Part shown: positions 7,770-17,329 of the stretch, piece after piece | How positions within the stretch are numbered: the stretch's first letter is position 1 | How the letters are laid out: each line of letters begins with the position of its first letter | Notes under the pieces: model-generated | Told to the model about the DNA's origin: nothing | The model's input: only the letters and a program-made list of their open reading frames with translations | Database searches by the model: none | Translations under genes and position numbers: made by a program | DNA from: Chara braunii | Taxonomy: Eukaryota; Streptophyta; Charophyceae; Charales; Characeae | DNA length: 22,786 nucleotides | Assembly (NCBI GenBank): GCA_003427395.1 | Contig: BFEA01000482.1 | Coordinates: 455,438-478,223 of the forward strand | Reading direction: 5' to 3'

Positions 7770-8358
7770 TGAGATTCGACCCCTAGACCTATGCGTGTGC
7801 CCTGTACATCTACCCGGTGACAGTATGAGATTCAAACTCGCGACCTGTCCAATGTCATAGGTTAGGCCGTACGTCAGGTAAGTTGGACTTGATGCCTAGG
7901 TCTGTAGGTTAGTAGCTGAGTCTTTTACCGGTAGTCCTAGGAGAGTCTGTTTTAGAAGTCTCTACCTGAGTCTACTGAGAGCCTAGAGTCAGTCCGTAGG
8001 TATAACTCTAGAAGACTGTAGGTCCCTGTAGGCCGGCCCAGTCATTAAAAAGTTAATTTTCTCTGTTGACCTTGTGTGTTGAGTGAGATTCGACCCCTAG
8101 ACCTATGCGTGTGCCCTGTACATCTACCCGGTGACAGTATGAGATTCGAACCTGCTACCTGTCCAATGTCATAGGTTAGGCCGTACGTCGGTTAAGTTGG
8201 ACTTGATGCCTAGGTCTGTAGGTTAGTAGCTGAGTCTTTTACCGGTAATCCTAGGAGGGTCTGTTTTAGAAGTCTCTACCTGAGTCTACTGAGAGCCTAG
8301 AGTCAGTCCGTAGGTACAACTCTAGGAGACTGTAGGTCCCTGTAGGCCGGCCCAGTCA
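7770..8358 (-). repeat. Right-arm tandem duplication, two inverted units
   Basis: These are the mirror images of the left-arm units: 7770-8044 (lacking the terminal 31 bp at the palindrome centre) and 8045-8358 (complete, beginning ATTAAAAAGTTAATTTTC). Both end in GGCCGGCCCAGTC. Confidence 0.9.
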
Positions 8359-8646
8359 GCAAGTATCAGGGAAGGGCTGCACGTGGGGAAAGGTTCCGGT
8401 GATGCGGTATGCAGGAGGGTCCATGACACGTGTTTTGGCCCAGAAGGCCCACGCGTTTTGGGCCTACTAGGCCTACGCGGCCTGGAAGATTCCAAACCCG
8501 GGCCCCATGCGGTAAGGGGTCAAGCCCACACGTTTTGGCCCAGGCCCACACGTTTTGAGGCAGGGCCCGACCCCTCCGAAGAAGTATGAATGAAGAGGCA
8601 GCGTCCAGCCATTCATTCATTCACTTGTGAGCCATGCGGAAGCGCT

Positions 8647-8953
8647 GTGGGCAGTGAGGCCTCCCCCACTGTTGGGAAATTACGTGATGCTGACAGTAAC
8701 CGAACTTTTCGGGGGTCGGACACAAGGGCGGCAATGTCTCATAAATCGTACTTTTCTTTTGCCCGTGCAGGGAAGGAAAAGGAAAAAAAAAAGGCCTTTG
8801 TACTGCAATGATGTCCAGCAAGGTAGTCTAGGAAACCGTCTTCACTGTCTTGAATGCATCTCACAACAAAGACGGTCACATTCTGAAACTTGTTGTTTTT
8901 TTTTTTTTTTTCTCTTTTGTTTGTTACGTGTCCTCTGCAAACGAGGCAGGGTG
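8647..8953. other. Unassigned spacer
   Basis: I see no gene or repeat with a partner in the window. There is an A-rich run at 8776-8791 and a T run at about 8895-8911. Confidence 0.5.
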
Positions 8954-9232
8954 GAATCCGTGATCTACTCTAGCTGTGTTTCCTCAGATCATTGTAACCC
9001 CAATGTATCCAACCGTTTTCAAGGCCGAATCCGTGTTTCCATTTTTTTTTTCTTGTTTTCTTTTTCTGGAATCTGACAATCTGAATCCGTGATCTGCTCG
9101 AGCTGTGTTCCCTCAAAGGATTGTAAACCTGATCACACTGGCACTTACGGGAATGTATCTTGCCATTTTCATGGTCGAATCCGTGTTTCTGTCTTATTTT
9201 TTTTGTTTTGAGTTTCTGGAATCTGACAACCT
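8954..9232 (+). repeat. Tandem repeat, two units of ~129 and ~150 bp
   Basis: Unit 1 (8954-9082) and unit 2 (9083-9232) both begin GAATCCGTGATCT and end CTGGAATCTGACAA. Each contains AGCTGTGTTYCCTCA, a GAATGTATC/CAATGTATC segment, GGYCGAATCCGTGTTTC and a T-rich run. A degraded third unit continues to about 9390 (GAGAATGTATGCAACT ... CACGGCCGCAACTT). No coding capacity. Confidence 0.8.
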
Positions 9233-9489
9233 GGCCACGGGGCTGAGATGCCCTCACTGAGGGCACACTCACACTAACACTTTCGAGAATGTATGCAACT
9301 CCAAACACGCCAGAGCTTCGTTTCGTTTTCTTGTTTTGCGAGTTTTCACGGCCGCAACTTTTCTTCTTTTTTCTTTTTTTTTTGTTCTTCCCATGAGAGT
9401 ACCATAAAGAAATGGAGTGGGACCCAGGCTCGGCAAAACTCGGAGCGCAGTGAAAATCAGGGTCGACAAAAACAGGCTCGGAGGTACTG
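9233..9489. other. Junction between tandem repeat and element A
   Basis: A partial third tandem-repeat unit is followed by about 80 bp of sequence without recognised similarity. The RNase H frame of element A stops resembling its family at about 9490, so this marks a deletion or rearrangement breakpoint. Confidence 0.5.
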
Positions 9490-9910
9490 GTGGTTTAAGG
9501 GGCTTCAACTCGAAGTCAAACTGGTCTATCGCAGCAGCCCATCTAGTCAACTTAGGCGTCATCTTGGCTTGGGTTTTTAACCATCTAAAAGTCTCATGAT
9601 CAAAATACATATCGAAGTGCCTCCCAAGCAGGTAGTGCTTCCAATGGTCTAGGGTCTGCCTGACAGCGTAGAGTTCTCTCTCGTATGTCGATGTTGCAAC
9701 TTTCTTTGAGGGCAGCCTGGTTGACATGAACTTTACGCGTCTGTAACCATTGCTATTATCTTGCTGCAAAATGGCGCCTATGCCATATTGACTAGCATCT
9801 GTAGTGACGACAAATGGCAGTGGCGGATCAGCGACCTTGAGAATGGGTATTCTATCAAGGCCTTCTTCAATGTCTTGAAAGTCAGCGTGCAATCCCGATC
9901 CCACTTCCAA
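9490..9910 (-). pseudogene. Element A RNase H domain
   Basis: RNase H removes the RNA strand during retrotransposon replication. The frame shows TTDASQYGIGAILQQ (first catalytic Asp), TSTYERELYAV (catalytic Glu), HWKHYLLGR and DHETFRWLK (third acid), then LTRWAAAIDQFDFELKP. All acidic positions visible in this family are kept. The domain is separated from RT by a 1-nt frameshift near 9850, where the frame ending in LKKALIEYP must change to enter ILKVADPPLPFVVTTDAS. It ends abruptly at the element's broken edge. Confidence 0.85.
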
Positions 9911-10730
9911 ATTGCTTCTTTCTTTAGTAGTCTGCGAAGGGGAGCAGCGGTCGTAGAGAAATTCCTCACGAACATCCGGTAGTAGTTATCCAATCCTAGG
10001 AGTGATTATAACTCAGTCAGCGTTTGAGGAGTTGGCCAATCTCTAATCGATGCAATCTTGTTGTCGTCTGGTCAAATGTTGTCTCCGTCTAATACGTGGC
10101 CTAAGTACAAGATTTTTGTCTTGGCCCGTTCACACTTTTTTGCGTTGACTTTAAAGTTAGACTCTCTTAACTTTTCTAGAATCTGCCTCAGATGGCCCTC
10201 TTGCTCCTCGAGGGTCTTGCTGGACACTAAGATGTCGTCTAAATATACTACAACGAACCTATCTAACCACGGCCTAAATAAGTCGTTCATGCAACCCTGA
10301 AATGTGGCAAGTGCATTAATCAGTCCAAACGGCATCACTATTAACTTATAATGCCCATATCTTGTTTTGAACGTCGTCTTGTACTGATCGTCGGGATGGA
10401 CTTTTATCTGATGGTACCCTAACTTTAGGTCTATCTTCGAAAAATACTTGCAGCCTTGCACTCGATCCAACAAATCATCTATATGGGGCAGCGACTTTGC
10501 ATTCTTAATCGTGATGGCGTTCAGTCCTCTGTAGTATATACACATACGCAACTCTCCCCTTCTTTGGGACAACCAGAACAAGTGCGTCGAAAGGCAACGA
10601 GCTAGTCCTTATCCATCCTTTCTCTAGGAGTTTGTCTAACTGCCTGAGAAGCTCCTCTAGTTCTTTGGGAGACATCCTGTAGACTGCCCCTTTGGGCGTT
10701 CTACTGCCAGGCTCTATCTCGATGCGGTGT
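9850..10730 (-). pseudogene. Element A reverse transcriptase
   Basis: RNA-directed DNA polymerase of Ty3/gypsy type. Visible in order: [16 protein letters not shown] and KGWI (N-terminal), [40 protein letters not shown] (first catalytic Asp), MPFGLINALATFQ, and YLDD with the two catalytic Asp at 10234-10239, then YLGHVLDGDNI and the connection region NYYRMFVRNFS. Breaks: a frameshift near 10550 between VPKKG and CIYYRGLN, a frame break at about 10000-10072, and one near 9850. The usual CIDYRGLN reads CIYYRGLN. The active-site motif is intact, but the protein cannot be made as one chain. Confidence 0.9.
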
Positions 10731-11330
10731 TGGATCGGTCTTGGCACTACGCCTAAAGGTGCCTCAAACAAGTCCTTATACTCCTCCAGTAGACTAGCAA
10801 TAGCGGGATGGATCTTCTCCGCTTCCTTTGGCTTGTCAGAAATCGGCCTAACATAGGCTACGAACAACTGCTCTTCGAGCTGCTCCTTCCTTGTGAATCT
10901 AACGAAGGCAAGAGCGCTGAGGCAGCACTGTGCGAGGGGATTGTCTACCCCGGACTCATGACACAGGCGGACTTGCTTAACTTCGCCTGACCGGCTAGGG
11001 AGCCTGCACTCGTGCTCTCTAAGGTGCAAAGTGGCTCCTGCTGCCTTTCCCCAATCTATACCTAGAACAATGTCAAACGGTAGATTCTCTTCTACCAAAA
11101 AAGTCAAGGAATGAAGGACCTTTTCTACCTTCCCCTCTTTCTCTAGGCGGAAGTATGTTGGGACTCCTTCAACTTTCTCCTCAACCCGCATCTTACTGTT
11201 GTCTGCAAGGATGTTGACTCCAGGCTCATGCAATCATTGGACCTTTAAGTTGAGCTTCAACTCTTTCAGCGCTTTGCGACTGGCGTAGCTCCTGGTAGAG
11301 CCCCACTATCTATAAGGGTTCCTACTCTAG
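10730..11330 (-). pseudogene. Element A aspartic protease and linker
   Basis: Retropepsin that would cut the Gag-Pol polyprotein. The catalytic motif LIDSG is present (Asp at 11308-11310), and the second hallmark FDIVLGIDW follows about 85 residues later. A frame break between PVAKR and NILADNSKM (about 11230-11266) separates the two halves. The linker to RT includes EYKDLFEAPLG and IQHRIEIEPGSRTPKG, typical of the segment just before gypsy RT. Confidence 0.8.
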
Positions 11331-11895
11331 CTCTAAAGATCTCTACGTCTGCGAGGATTAGTTGTCCTTTCCCATCTTTCTCCATCTTGGCCCAGGCTTG
11401 CCTTCTCTCCTTCAACTCTTCGGCTAAGCCTGTGAGGGAAGCGTCTAGAGAGACTCTAGCACAAGCAGTCTCTGGACAATTTACTGGCCGTTGGCCAACA
11501 ACCTCTGCCATGGAGATATGCTGAGTGGGAGAATCTATTTTGTGCACACGCTCAGATCCGCATACTCCTATGGTAGGGGCAATTGCGACCTCTACCGGCA
11601 GCTGTCTTTTGCTGCCCAGAAGCAGCGCGACTCCTATACTTGGGACAAAATTTAATGATGTGGCCGAGATCCCCGCAGAATACAGACTGAGACTTGGATA
11701 TACGACCCTGCCACACACTCTGCTCAATTCCCAAGTCCTCCCAAGGTCGTCCCTCGGGTCCACCTGGGTGCTACCATCCCTGTCTGGGAGGTGACCGACT
11801 CTGACGAGGGCGGTTAGACGGGGGACTTTGACCCCTTCCTCCCGCTTGGCGGTTTCCATTGCCGCCAACCCCCTTGCCACCCTGTCCTCGGCCAC
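11331..11895 (-). pseudogene. Element A gag-protease connecting frame
   Basis: A minus-strand frame overlaps the gag zinc-knuckle region and runs into the protease. Its segments PVEVAIAPTIG and RPVNCPETACARVSLDASL have clear counterparts in element B (VGVAVAPTG and the corresponding C-P-E-T-A-C region), so this is the real pol-proximal frame. Relative to gag it lies in the +1 phase near 11650, which suggests either programmed frameshifting or an indel; B shows a different phase, so an indel in at least one copy is likely. Confidence 0.6.
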
Positions 11896-13517
11896 CTAGG
11901 ACCCGACCATTTTGGCCAAGCCCTCGTCCTCCTCCTTGCGGCCTCCCTCCAGCTGCGACAACAGCATAGGTTCTCCCCTTATCTACACTACTTTCCTCCT
12001 CCTTGAGTCCCCTCCTCCAGTAGGGAATTTCCTCAGCACCACCTTCTTTCATCGTTAGAATCAGACTGTCTTTGGCCTTGACTTGGCCAGAGATGGTACG
12101 TCCCTTCCACGTTTTTCCTTACGTTAAAACTTTGTGCCAGAATGCGGTAACTAGCGATGCTTGAGCGGCGAATGCCACTGCCTCCCTACTGAGAACATCG
12201 TAAAACATCCCTAGTTGTCGCTTTTTCTCAAAGAAATGCCCTTGCACATGCTCGGCCAGGGCACGATAAAAGAGTTGGAGTAGCTGAGCCTCCGTTACTC
12301 CATGCCCAGGCACAACGATCAGCTCATCCATAGAGGATTTGAGTGCATGCACACTCTTCCACTGGTGTGTATAGATTAATATGTAATTTATCAGAGGCCT
12401 TAAGCCCCCATGTGACGTCCAAGAACCGTTCCCTAAGAAACTTAAGGAACTCGTGAGTCTTGAGTACGTGACCATATCATTGTCACGATTCGCGGCTCGT
12501 GCTAGCAACCTCACAAAGTTGGTCGCTTCATCTCGTAATACCTGGAAGGCCACCAAAACATGGTCTTCTGGCGCGACACCCAGGAAGTAAAGATAGGAGT
12601 TTACGTTGACCTCCCAATTGTCAAAGTCCTCTCCCTTCTTTCCACCGAAGGGCTCAGGGAAACGGACCTTGACCTTCTCGTGGCATGGGGCAAGCCGCTA
12701 ACTTCGCGCCCTCTATGACGCCTGTGCAAAATTCCTTAGTCCTACCAATCGCAAGGTGGATCTGGTCCACCAAGTACTTCATCATGTCCTGCGCGAAGTC
12801 TTTAAATCCAGCTCGAATAAACTCTAATGCGATATCATGATTGCGGATATGCTTCATTTGCTCGCGCTGCACAGCCAGTAGTGATTCTACACTATGAGTC
12901 AACGTATCGAGTTTAGTTCCTATCTTGGTCTCTTCCCTGATTTTCCCCATTTTGGTCTCCGCCGCTGTTAGGTCCCTCTCTGTCCTCTCTGCCGCTTCCA
13001 GACATCTAACTCTCTCTTGGGATAAACGTCATTTATCACTGCCTGTTTTTCCTGCTCTTTGGCTCTTCTCCACAAAGGGTCCCTTTCTACCTCCAACTCC
13101 CTTCTCGCCGCTTCTCTCTCTTTCGGGGCTATTACCCACTCGGCGTCTCTCTCTTCCCCCGGCTCCACATGTGCTACCCATTCGTCAATTGCCTTCTCCA
13201 CCTCCTCTTATGCCGCCTTGCTTCCACACGCCTCGCCCCTCCTCTCCAGCAGCTCCTCTTCTTTGACTTCTTCTTCTTCCTCTACTTTTGTCTCTGTTAA
13301 TGCCATCTTCTCCTCCTGCTCCTTCGTCCACCTTTCCATCTCTTCCTCCATCTGCTTCTTCTTCGTCTCATGTTCCTCTAGTAGGGCTACCATCTTTGCC
13401 TGCTTAATCAATTCCTTTTTCTCCATCTTTTCTTTTCTCTCTGAGTATGGCGGCAGCTTTCTCTTCCTGAGCCTGATTGTACGGGGCAGTACTAGTTCCC
13501 TGCCAGGAGGTCACCAT
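11552..13517 (-). pseudogene. Element A gag
   Basis: Gag forms the virus-like particle. I choose the ATG at 13515-13517 (MVTSWQGTS...), which leads into APYNQAQEEKAAAILREK. A frameshift near 13432 in an A-rich run then leads to a Glu/Lys-rich coiled coil (13208-13426), a second helical part (12968-13201), a central domain (12654-12950) and the retrotransposon gag core FGGKKGEDFDNWEVNVNSYL (about 12600) through 12119. A Gly/Arg-rich linker (11800-12000) precedes the CCHC zinc knuckle at 11645-11686. Its first Cys is replaced by Ser (TCT), giving SxxCx4Hx4C, so RNA binding is probably impaired. Several stops and shifts break the frame. Confidence 0.8.
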
Positions 13518-14077
13518 GGTGAAAGTACACAATCAGAGACGATTCCACTCCTCAACATGTAGACCTACCAGTTTGAGCTCACGTCTAAGGGACTTCCTAT
13601 CCACTACTCGCCTCTGTTCTCAATTGTCACTACAGGACTCACTGGCTGATCAGGAGGCATTTTAGGAGATCCTCCATAGCTCCTCAAGAATTCTTTAACG
13701 TCGCAGACAGAACGACGCGATCAACAGAGGCCTCTCAAGACTTAGACAGATGGACGCACAGCCCACAGCTCGGAGTTCGGGCCTACCACGCCACACTGAG
13801 CAGCCCGCCGATCAGTACCGGTCCTTGGGGGTCTTGTCCCCGGGACGTGTCAGTCGTCAGACGCGGCCTTTAGCCTTACTAAGTCTTGTGTGGGTTTGGG
13901 CTCGCAGCTCTACGACCACATCCACAGAGTCCTATCGACCTGGACAAAAGTGACAAGGAGATATGACTGACTATGACAGACCTAACGTCAACAAGTACCA
14001 AGGTAAGGGTGCACATCCACAGGGTAAGGGCTAGGCCAAGGCTTGGGGAGATAATATCGCTCGTCTTCTTGCTCCAG

Positions 14078-14372
14078 CTTGGTCAACGCTCTGGTCAACA
14101 ATCCTGGTCAACGCTCCCATCAAAGGTCTTGGTCAATGCTCCAATCAATCTTAGTCAACAATCTTGGTCAACCTCCAATCAATGTCGGACACTTCTTCGT
14201 GTGTTGTACGCTCGACAAATGGGACTAAGCAGGGCACTAGCCAGACTTCTGAGGCCTCTGCTTTGACATGCACTATCAACCTCCAATCAATGCCAATCAA
14301 CATTGGTCAACCTCGGGTCAATGCTGGTCAACCCTCCGATCAACCCTCCGACCTCCTGGCTATGGTGGTCAA
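14078..14372. repeat. Array of GGTCAA(C/T) motifs
   Basis: TGGTCAAC or close variants (GGTCAATG, AGTCAACA) recur more than ten times in about 290 bp at irregular 10-25 bp spacing, alternating with CCAATCAA/CCGATCAA. GGTCAA on this strand is TTGACC on the other, the W-box core bound by plant WRKY factors. The repeat structure is seen; a binding role is inference. Confidence 0.7.
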
Positions 14373-14519
14373 CCTTCTCCTTGGATATGGTTGCTTCACC
14401 TCCCTCTTCATCATCTTCCTTCTTCTTTCTCTCTGGGTAACTTCCTCCTCTTCTCTCGTTGGTCGTCTTCTTCTCCGAGCTTGGCAGCTATGGCTTCCGT
14501 CCATTGCGGCCTCCTCTCT

Positions 14520-14522
<3 letters not shown>

Positions 14523-14600
<78 letters not shown>
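14523..14600. repeat. (TG)39 microsatellite
   Basis: A 78-bp uninterrupted TG/CA run inside the element A leader, preceded by a short TC run. Confidence 0.97.
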
Positions 14601-14602
<2 letters not shown>

Positions 14603-14670
14603 GCGCTCTGTCGTACTCCGTCTATGGCACTTCTTCCTTCTTCAGCTGACTGGCGTGGACAACGGGCACC

Positions 14671-14683
14671 AGCTCCGATACCA
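14671..14683 (-). promoter_or_regulatory. Element A primer-binding site
   Basis: On the minus strand, TGGTATCGGAGCT begins one base after the LTR end. It matches the plant initiator-Met tRNA 3'-end complement (TGGTATCAGAGC) with one mismatch. This fixes the element's orientation and identifies 14685-14908 as the 5' LTR. Confidence 0.85.
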
Positions 14684-14684
14684 G

Positions 14685-14908
14685 TGAAATCAGACTGCAC
14701 TCCAAACTTGCTCACAACATGCATACACGCAACTGATGACAAACCAAACTCTTTCAACTCAGAATCAACATCGAACTTGCACTTAAACTCTGTTCAAGTC
14801 AACCATACAACTCGCGGCTATGGCCGCTGAATACAGTCTCCACCATCAGCCTCTCTCTCCCTCATGCACGCATGTACGAGGATCCAACCTGAATGTCCAC
14901 GCTACACA
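14685..14908 (-). mobile_element. Element A 5' LTR (224 bp)
   Basis: On the minus strand it begins TGTGTAGCGTGGAC and ends GATTTCA, with TG...CA termini. It is paired with 6428-6651, the same length and orientation. The outer boundary is confirmed because element B's integrase frame reads VDRFSKFIVF right up to it and then becomes nonsense. The inner boundary is confirmed by the primer-binding site. Confidence 0.85.
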
Positions 14909-15480
14909 AAAAACGATGAATTTACTAAACCTGTCAACTATAACCATAACCTGAGTCTTCCCACTACTACTCTTGATCTTAGTATCCATACGGTCGATAT
15001 ATGCAGATTCACTAGGGCCAGATGGGATAGGCAAGGGTTTCAACAATCCGAGTGGAGGCTGCGTGGAACTCTTTTTCCTCTGACATACTTGGCAGCCTTG
15101 GATAGGCAATGCAATCATGCTTCATTCCGGGCCAAGTGGAGGATCTCAGCAGCGTAGCGTAGGTCTTTCGACAACCGAAATGACCTTCAATATCATGACA
15201 TTCCCCTAGGATCAGACTGCGTACCTCTTCACTATTCGGTATGCATAGCCTATCATGCACATCAGTTTTCTCAAATAGCAATCCATCGGCCAATCTATAA
15301 TCAGGAACTTTGTGAGGTGTGGACTGCACCTTCTTTATCAACGCACTATACACAGGATCATCATCGTAGGCAACTCTAATCTTTTGCTGCAGGTTTGCGA
15401 CAGCGTCCAGGTAAGTCACTATTGCACCAAAGAAATCTGCACGTCTGCTCAATGCATCAGCGACAACATTGAATTTACCC
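14909..15480 (-). pseudogene. Element B integrase, N-terminal part
   Basis: Integrase inserts the cDNA into the chromosome. After VVADALSRRADF (end of RNase H) the frame reaches the HHCC zinc region: HDIEGHFGCRKT ... STWPGMKHD. A frameshift (about 15080-15110) separates it from GCQVCQRKK, the Cys pair of the same finger. The catalytic core begins with YIDRMD (a possible first Asp of the DDE triad), then SSSGKTQVMVIVDRFSKFIVF, and is cut off by element A's LTR. The remaining two acidic residues and the C-terminal domain are absent. Confidence 0.85.
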
Positions 15481-15800
15481 TTGATTGGTTTCAATTCAAA
15501 ATCAAACTGGTCAATCTCCCCAGCCCACCTAGTCAGTTTAGGAGTCATTCGGGCTTGGGTCTTCAACCAGCGCAGAGTCTCATGGTCTGAATATAAGTGT
15601 CTCCCTTACAGGTAGTGTTGCCAGTGGTCTAAGACCTGCTTGAGGGCGAAGAGCTCACACTCATAAGTCGAGGCTGCTACCTTCTCACTAGGGAGCCTAC
15701 AAGACAAACTCCACGGGCTTGTACCCATTTCCATCATTCTGTTGGAGAACAGTGCCAATGCCATACTGACTGGCATCGGTAGTAATGACAATCGGTAAAG
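15480..15800 (-). pseudogene. Element B RNase H domain
   Basis: TTDASQYGIGTVLQQ (about 15750-15790) carries the first catalytic Asp. A frameshift near 15700 then moves to LPSEKVAASTYECELFAL (Glu kept). HWQHYL is followed by an in-frame TAA near 15606, and SDHETLRWLKTQ and LTRWAGEIDQFDFELKP follow. The family residues are kept, but one stop and one shift inactivate the chain. Confidence 0.85.
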
Positions 15801-16730
15801 ATGGGTCAGCTACTTTTAAGGACCGGGTACTTGATGAGGGACTTCTTCAACTTCTTGAAGGCTGATGTACAATCTTTGTCCCAGTTCCAGATAGTTTCCT
15901 TTGGCAGCAGCCTGCGCAAAGGAGCAGCAATGGAAGTGAAATTACGAACGAACTTCCGGTAATAGTTGGCCAGTCCTAAGAACGACCACAACTCCGTCAA
16001 CGTGTGCGGGGTTGGCCAATCACAAATTGTTGCTATCTTGGCATCCTCCGGTCTCACTCCATCTCCATCTACCACGTGTCCCAAATACAAGACCCGCGTG
16101 GACCATTCCCACTTCTTCGGATTAATCTTGAAATTGGACTCTCGGAACTTCGTCATTATCTGACGCAGATGATTCTGATGCTCCAAGCTCTTGCTAAAAA
16201 TCAGATTATCATCCAAATAAACTACAACAAACCTATCTAACCAATCTCTAAACAGATCATTCATACATCTTTGGAATGTTGCAGGGGCATTAGTCAATCC
16301 AAACGACATCACCACAAACTCGATAGTGATTGTAGCGGGTCCTGAAGGCCGTCTTATGCTGATCTTCCAGCTGTACCTCAATCTGATGGTACCTAGACCT
16401 CAGGTCAATCTTGGAGAAATACTTACATCCTTACACCCTGTCTAAGAGGTCATAACTCCGGGGCAACGGTTCAACATTCTTGACCGTGATAGCATTCAGT
16501 CCCCGGTAATCAATGCACAAACGCAGTTCACCCTCTTTCTTCGGCACAAACGGAACTGGTGCGCCGTACGATGACGAACTGGGTTTTATCCACCCCTTCT
16601 CAATCAGCTCATCGAGCTGCCTGCGCAATTCATCCAACTCCTTGGGAGACATTCTATAAACAGGCCCCCGAGGAATCTTGCTACCGAGCTCTATCTCAAT
16701 CCGATGCTTGATCTCCCGCTCTACCACTCC
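15800..16730 (-). pseudogene. Element B reverse transcriptase
   Basis: Ty3/gypsy RT. Visible: [60 protein letters not shown], then LLDRV followed by an in-frame TAA where element A has Gln (CAA to TAA), [10 protein letters not shown] (first Asp), a frameshift near 16335, [13 protein letters not shown], and YLDD (Asp codons at 16208-16213), with Asn following where Ile is usual. RPEDAKI and FLGLANYYRKFVRNF mark the connection region. Better preserved than A at the N-terminus. Confidence 0.9.
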
Positions 16731-16899
16731 GGTTGGGGCTTCTCCTACATCAGCGAACTCTTACAGCAAGTTTTTTACTCAGGGCAGTGTCTTGTCTTCA
16801 CCCGTATTCTCTTCACTCACTGGTCTCACATAGGCCATAAAGGCCTGATCTTCCAACTTCTCTCTTGTCACGTGTCGGGCAAACGCAGGGGCGCTCATA

Positions 16900-17320
16900 C
16901 AACAAATGGACAGCTGGGACTCTAGACCCAACTCGTGGAAGAGGCTCATTTTCTTCTTGGCCCCAGTGGGGCTGGGCAGTCAGCAGTCGTGCTCACCCAA
17001 CTTGACATCTACCATGGCTGCTTCTCCCCAGTCTGTCCCTAAAATCAGGTCGAAGGGGAGGCTGTCCTCCACTAAGAGGGTGGGAATGTAAAATGTTCTC
17101 TACCTTCTTTCCCTCCTCCAACCGGAAGTATGCCTTGATCCCCTCGACATATTCCTCCACGCGCATCTCACGATTGTCGGCCAGTCTACTCACTACCGAC
17201 TCTCTCAACTCCTGCACTTTCATTCCTAGATGCAATTTTTTGAGTCCTTTCCTACTAATAAAACTACGCGTACCACCATTATCCACTAAGGCTCCTACTC
17301 ACGCCCGACTAATCTCTGCA
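16900..17320 (-). pseudogene. Element B aspartic protease
   Basis: The active site reads LVDNGG (Asp at 17281-17283): the catalytic D-S/T-G triad has Asn in place of Ser/Thr. Six codons upstream an in-frame TGA (17299-17301) sits where the relative has an Arg codon. SFISRKGLKKL and RLADNREMRVEEYVEG follow. The second hallmark SLPFDLILGTDWGEAA is present after a frameshift (about 17030-17090). The enzyme is almost certainly dead. Confidence 0.8.
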
Positions 17321-17329
17321 TCTCCCAAA

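Larger units (their letters stand above)
6861..8646. repeat. Giant inverted repeat / foldback palindrome (arms ~878 bp, loop 31 bp)
   Basis: The left arm (6861-7738) is the near-perfect reverse complement of the right arm (7770-8646), separated by only 31 bp (7739-7769). Outer ends are AGCGCTTCCGCATGGCTCAC on the left and its complement ending AGCGCT on the right. Each arm is composite: an outer ~290-bp segment plus two tandem copies of a ~310-bp unit. The right inner unit lacks the 31 bp that form the loop, so the structure looks like an inverted dimer with a small central deletion. A single-unit copy occurs at 4795-5450. No protein is supported. Transcription through it would give an extremely stable long hairpin RNA; that is inference. 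It may be a foldback-type transposon, but terminal duplications are not evident. Confidence 0.93.
13518..14670 (-). other. Element A 5' leader
   Basis: Between the primer-binding site and the gag ATG lie about 1.15 kb of apparently noncoding leader. It contains an array of GGTCAA-type motifs and a long (TG)n run, listed separately. In intact elements this region carries the packaging signal; none can be assigned here. Confidence 0.6.
9490..14908 (-). mobile_element. Ty3/gypsy retrotransposon A, 3'-truncated
   Basis: Read on the minus strand, the order is 224-bp 5' LTR, primer-binding site, long leader, gag, protease, RT and RNase H, the Ty3/gypsy order. Integrase and an adjacent 3' LTR are missing: after the RNase H motif FDFELKP (about 9500) the sequence departs from the family, where element B continues into VADALSRR and integrase. 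Multiple frameshifts break the polyprotein. Its 5' LTR directly abuts the integrase of element B, suggesting it inserted there. No polypurine tract can be identified. Confidence 0.85.

Noticed and set aside
6861-8646. CRISPR array or tRNA cluster in the repeats
   Set aside because: Units are ~310 bp, contiguous without unique spacers, and inverted about a centre. B-box-like words lack partner A boxes.
14459-14830. Open frames encoding long Cys-Val or Thr-His repeats
   Set aside because: They are translations of the (TG)39 microsatellite in three frames and its complement, not proteins.
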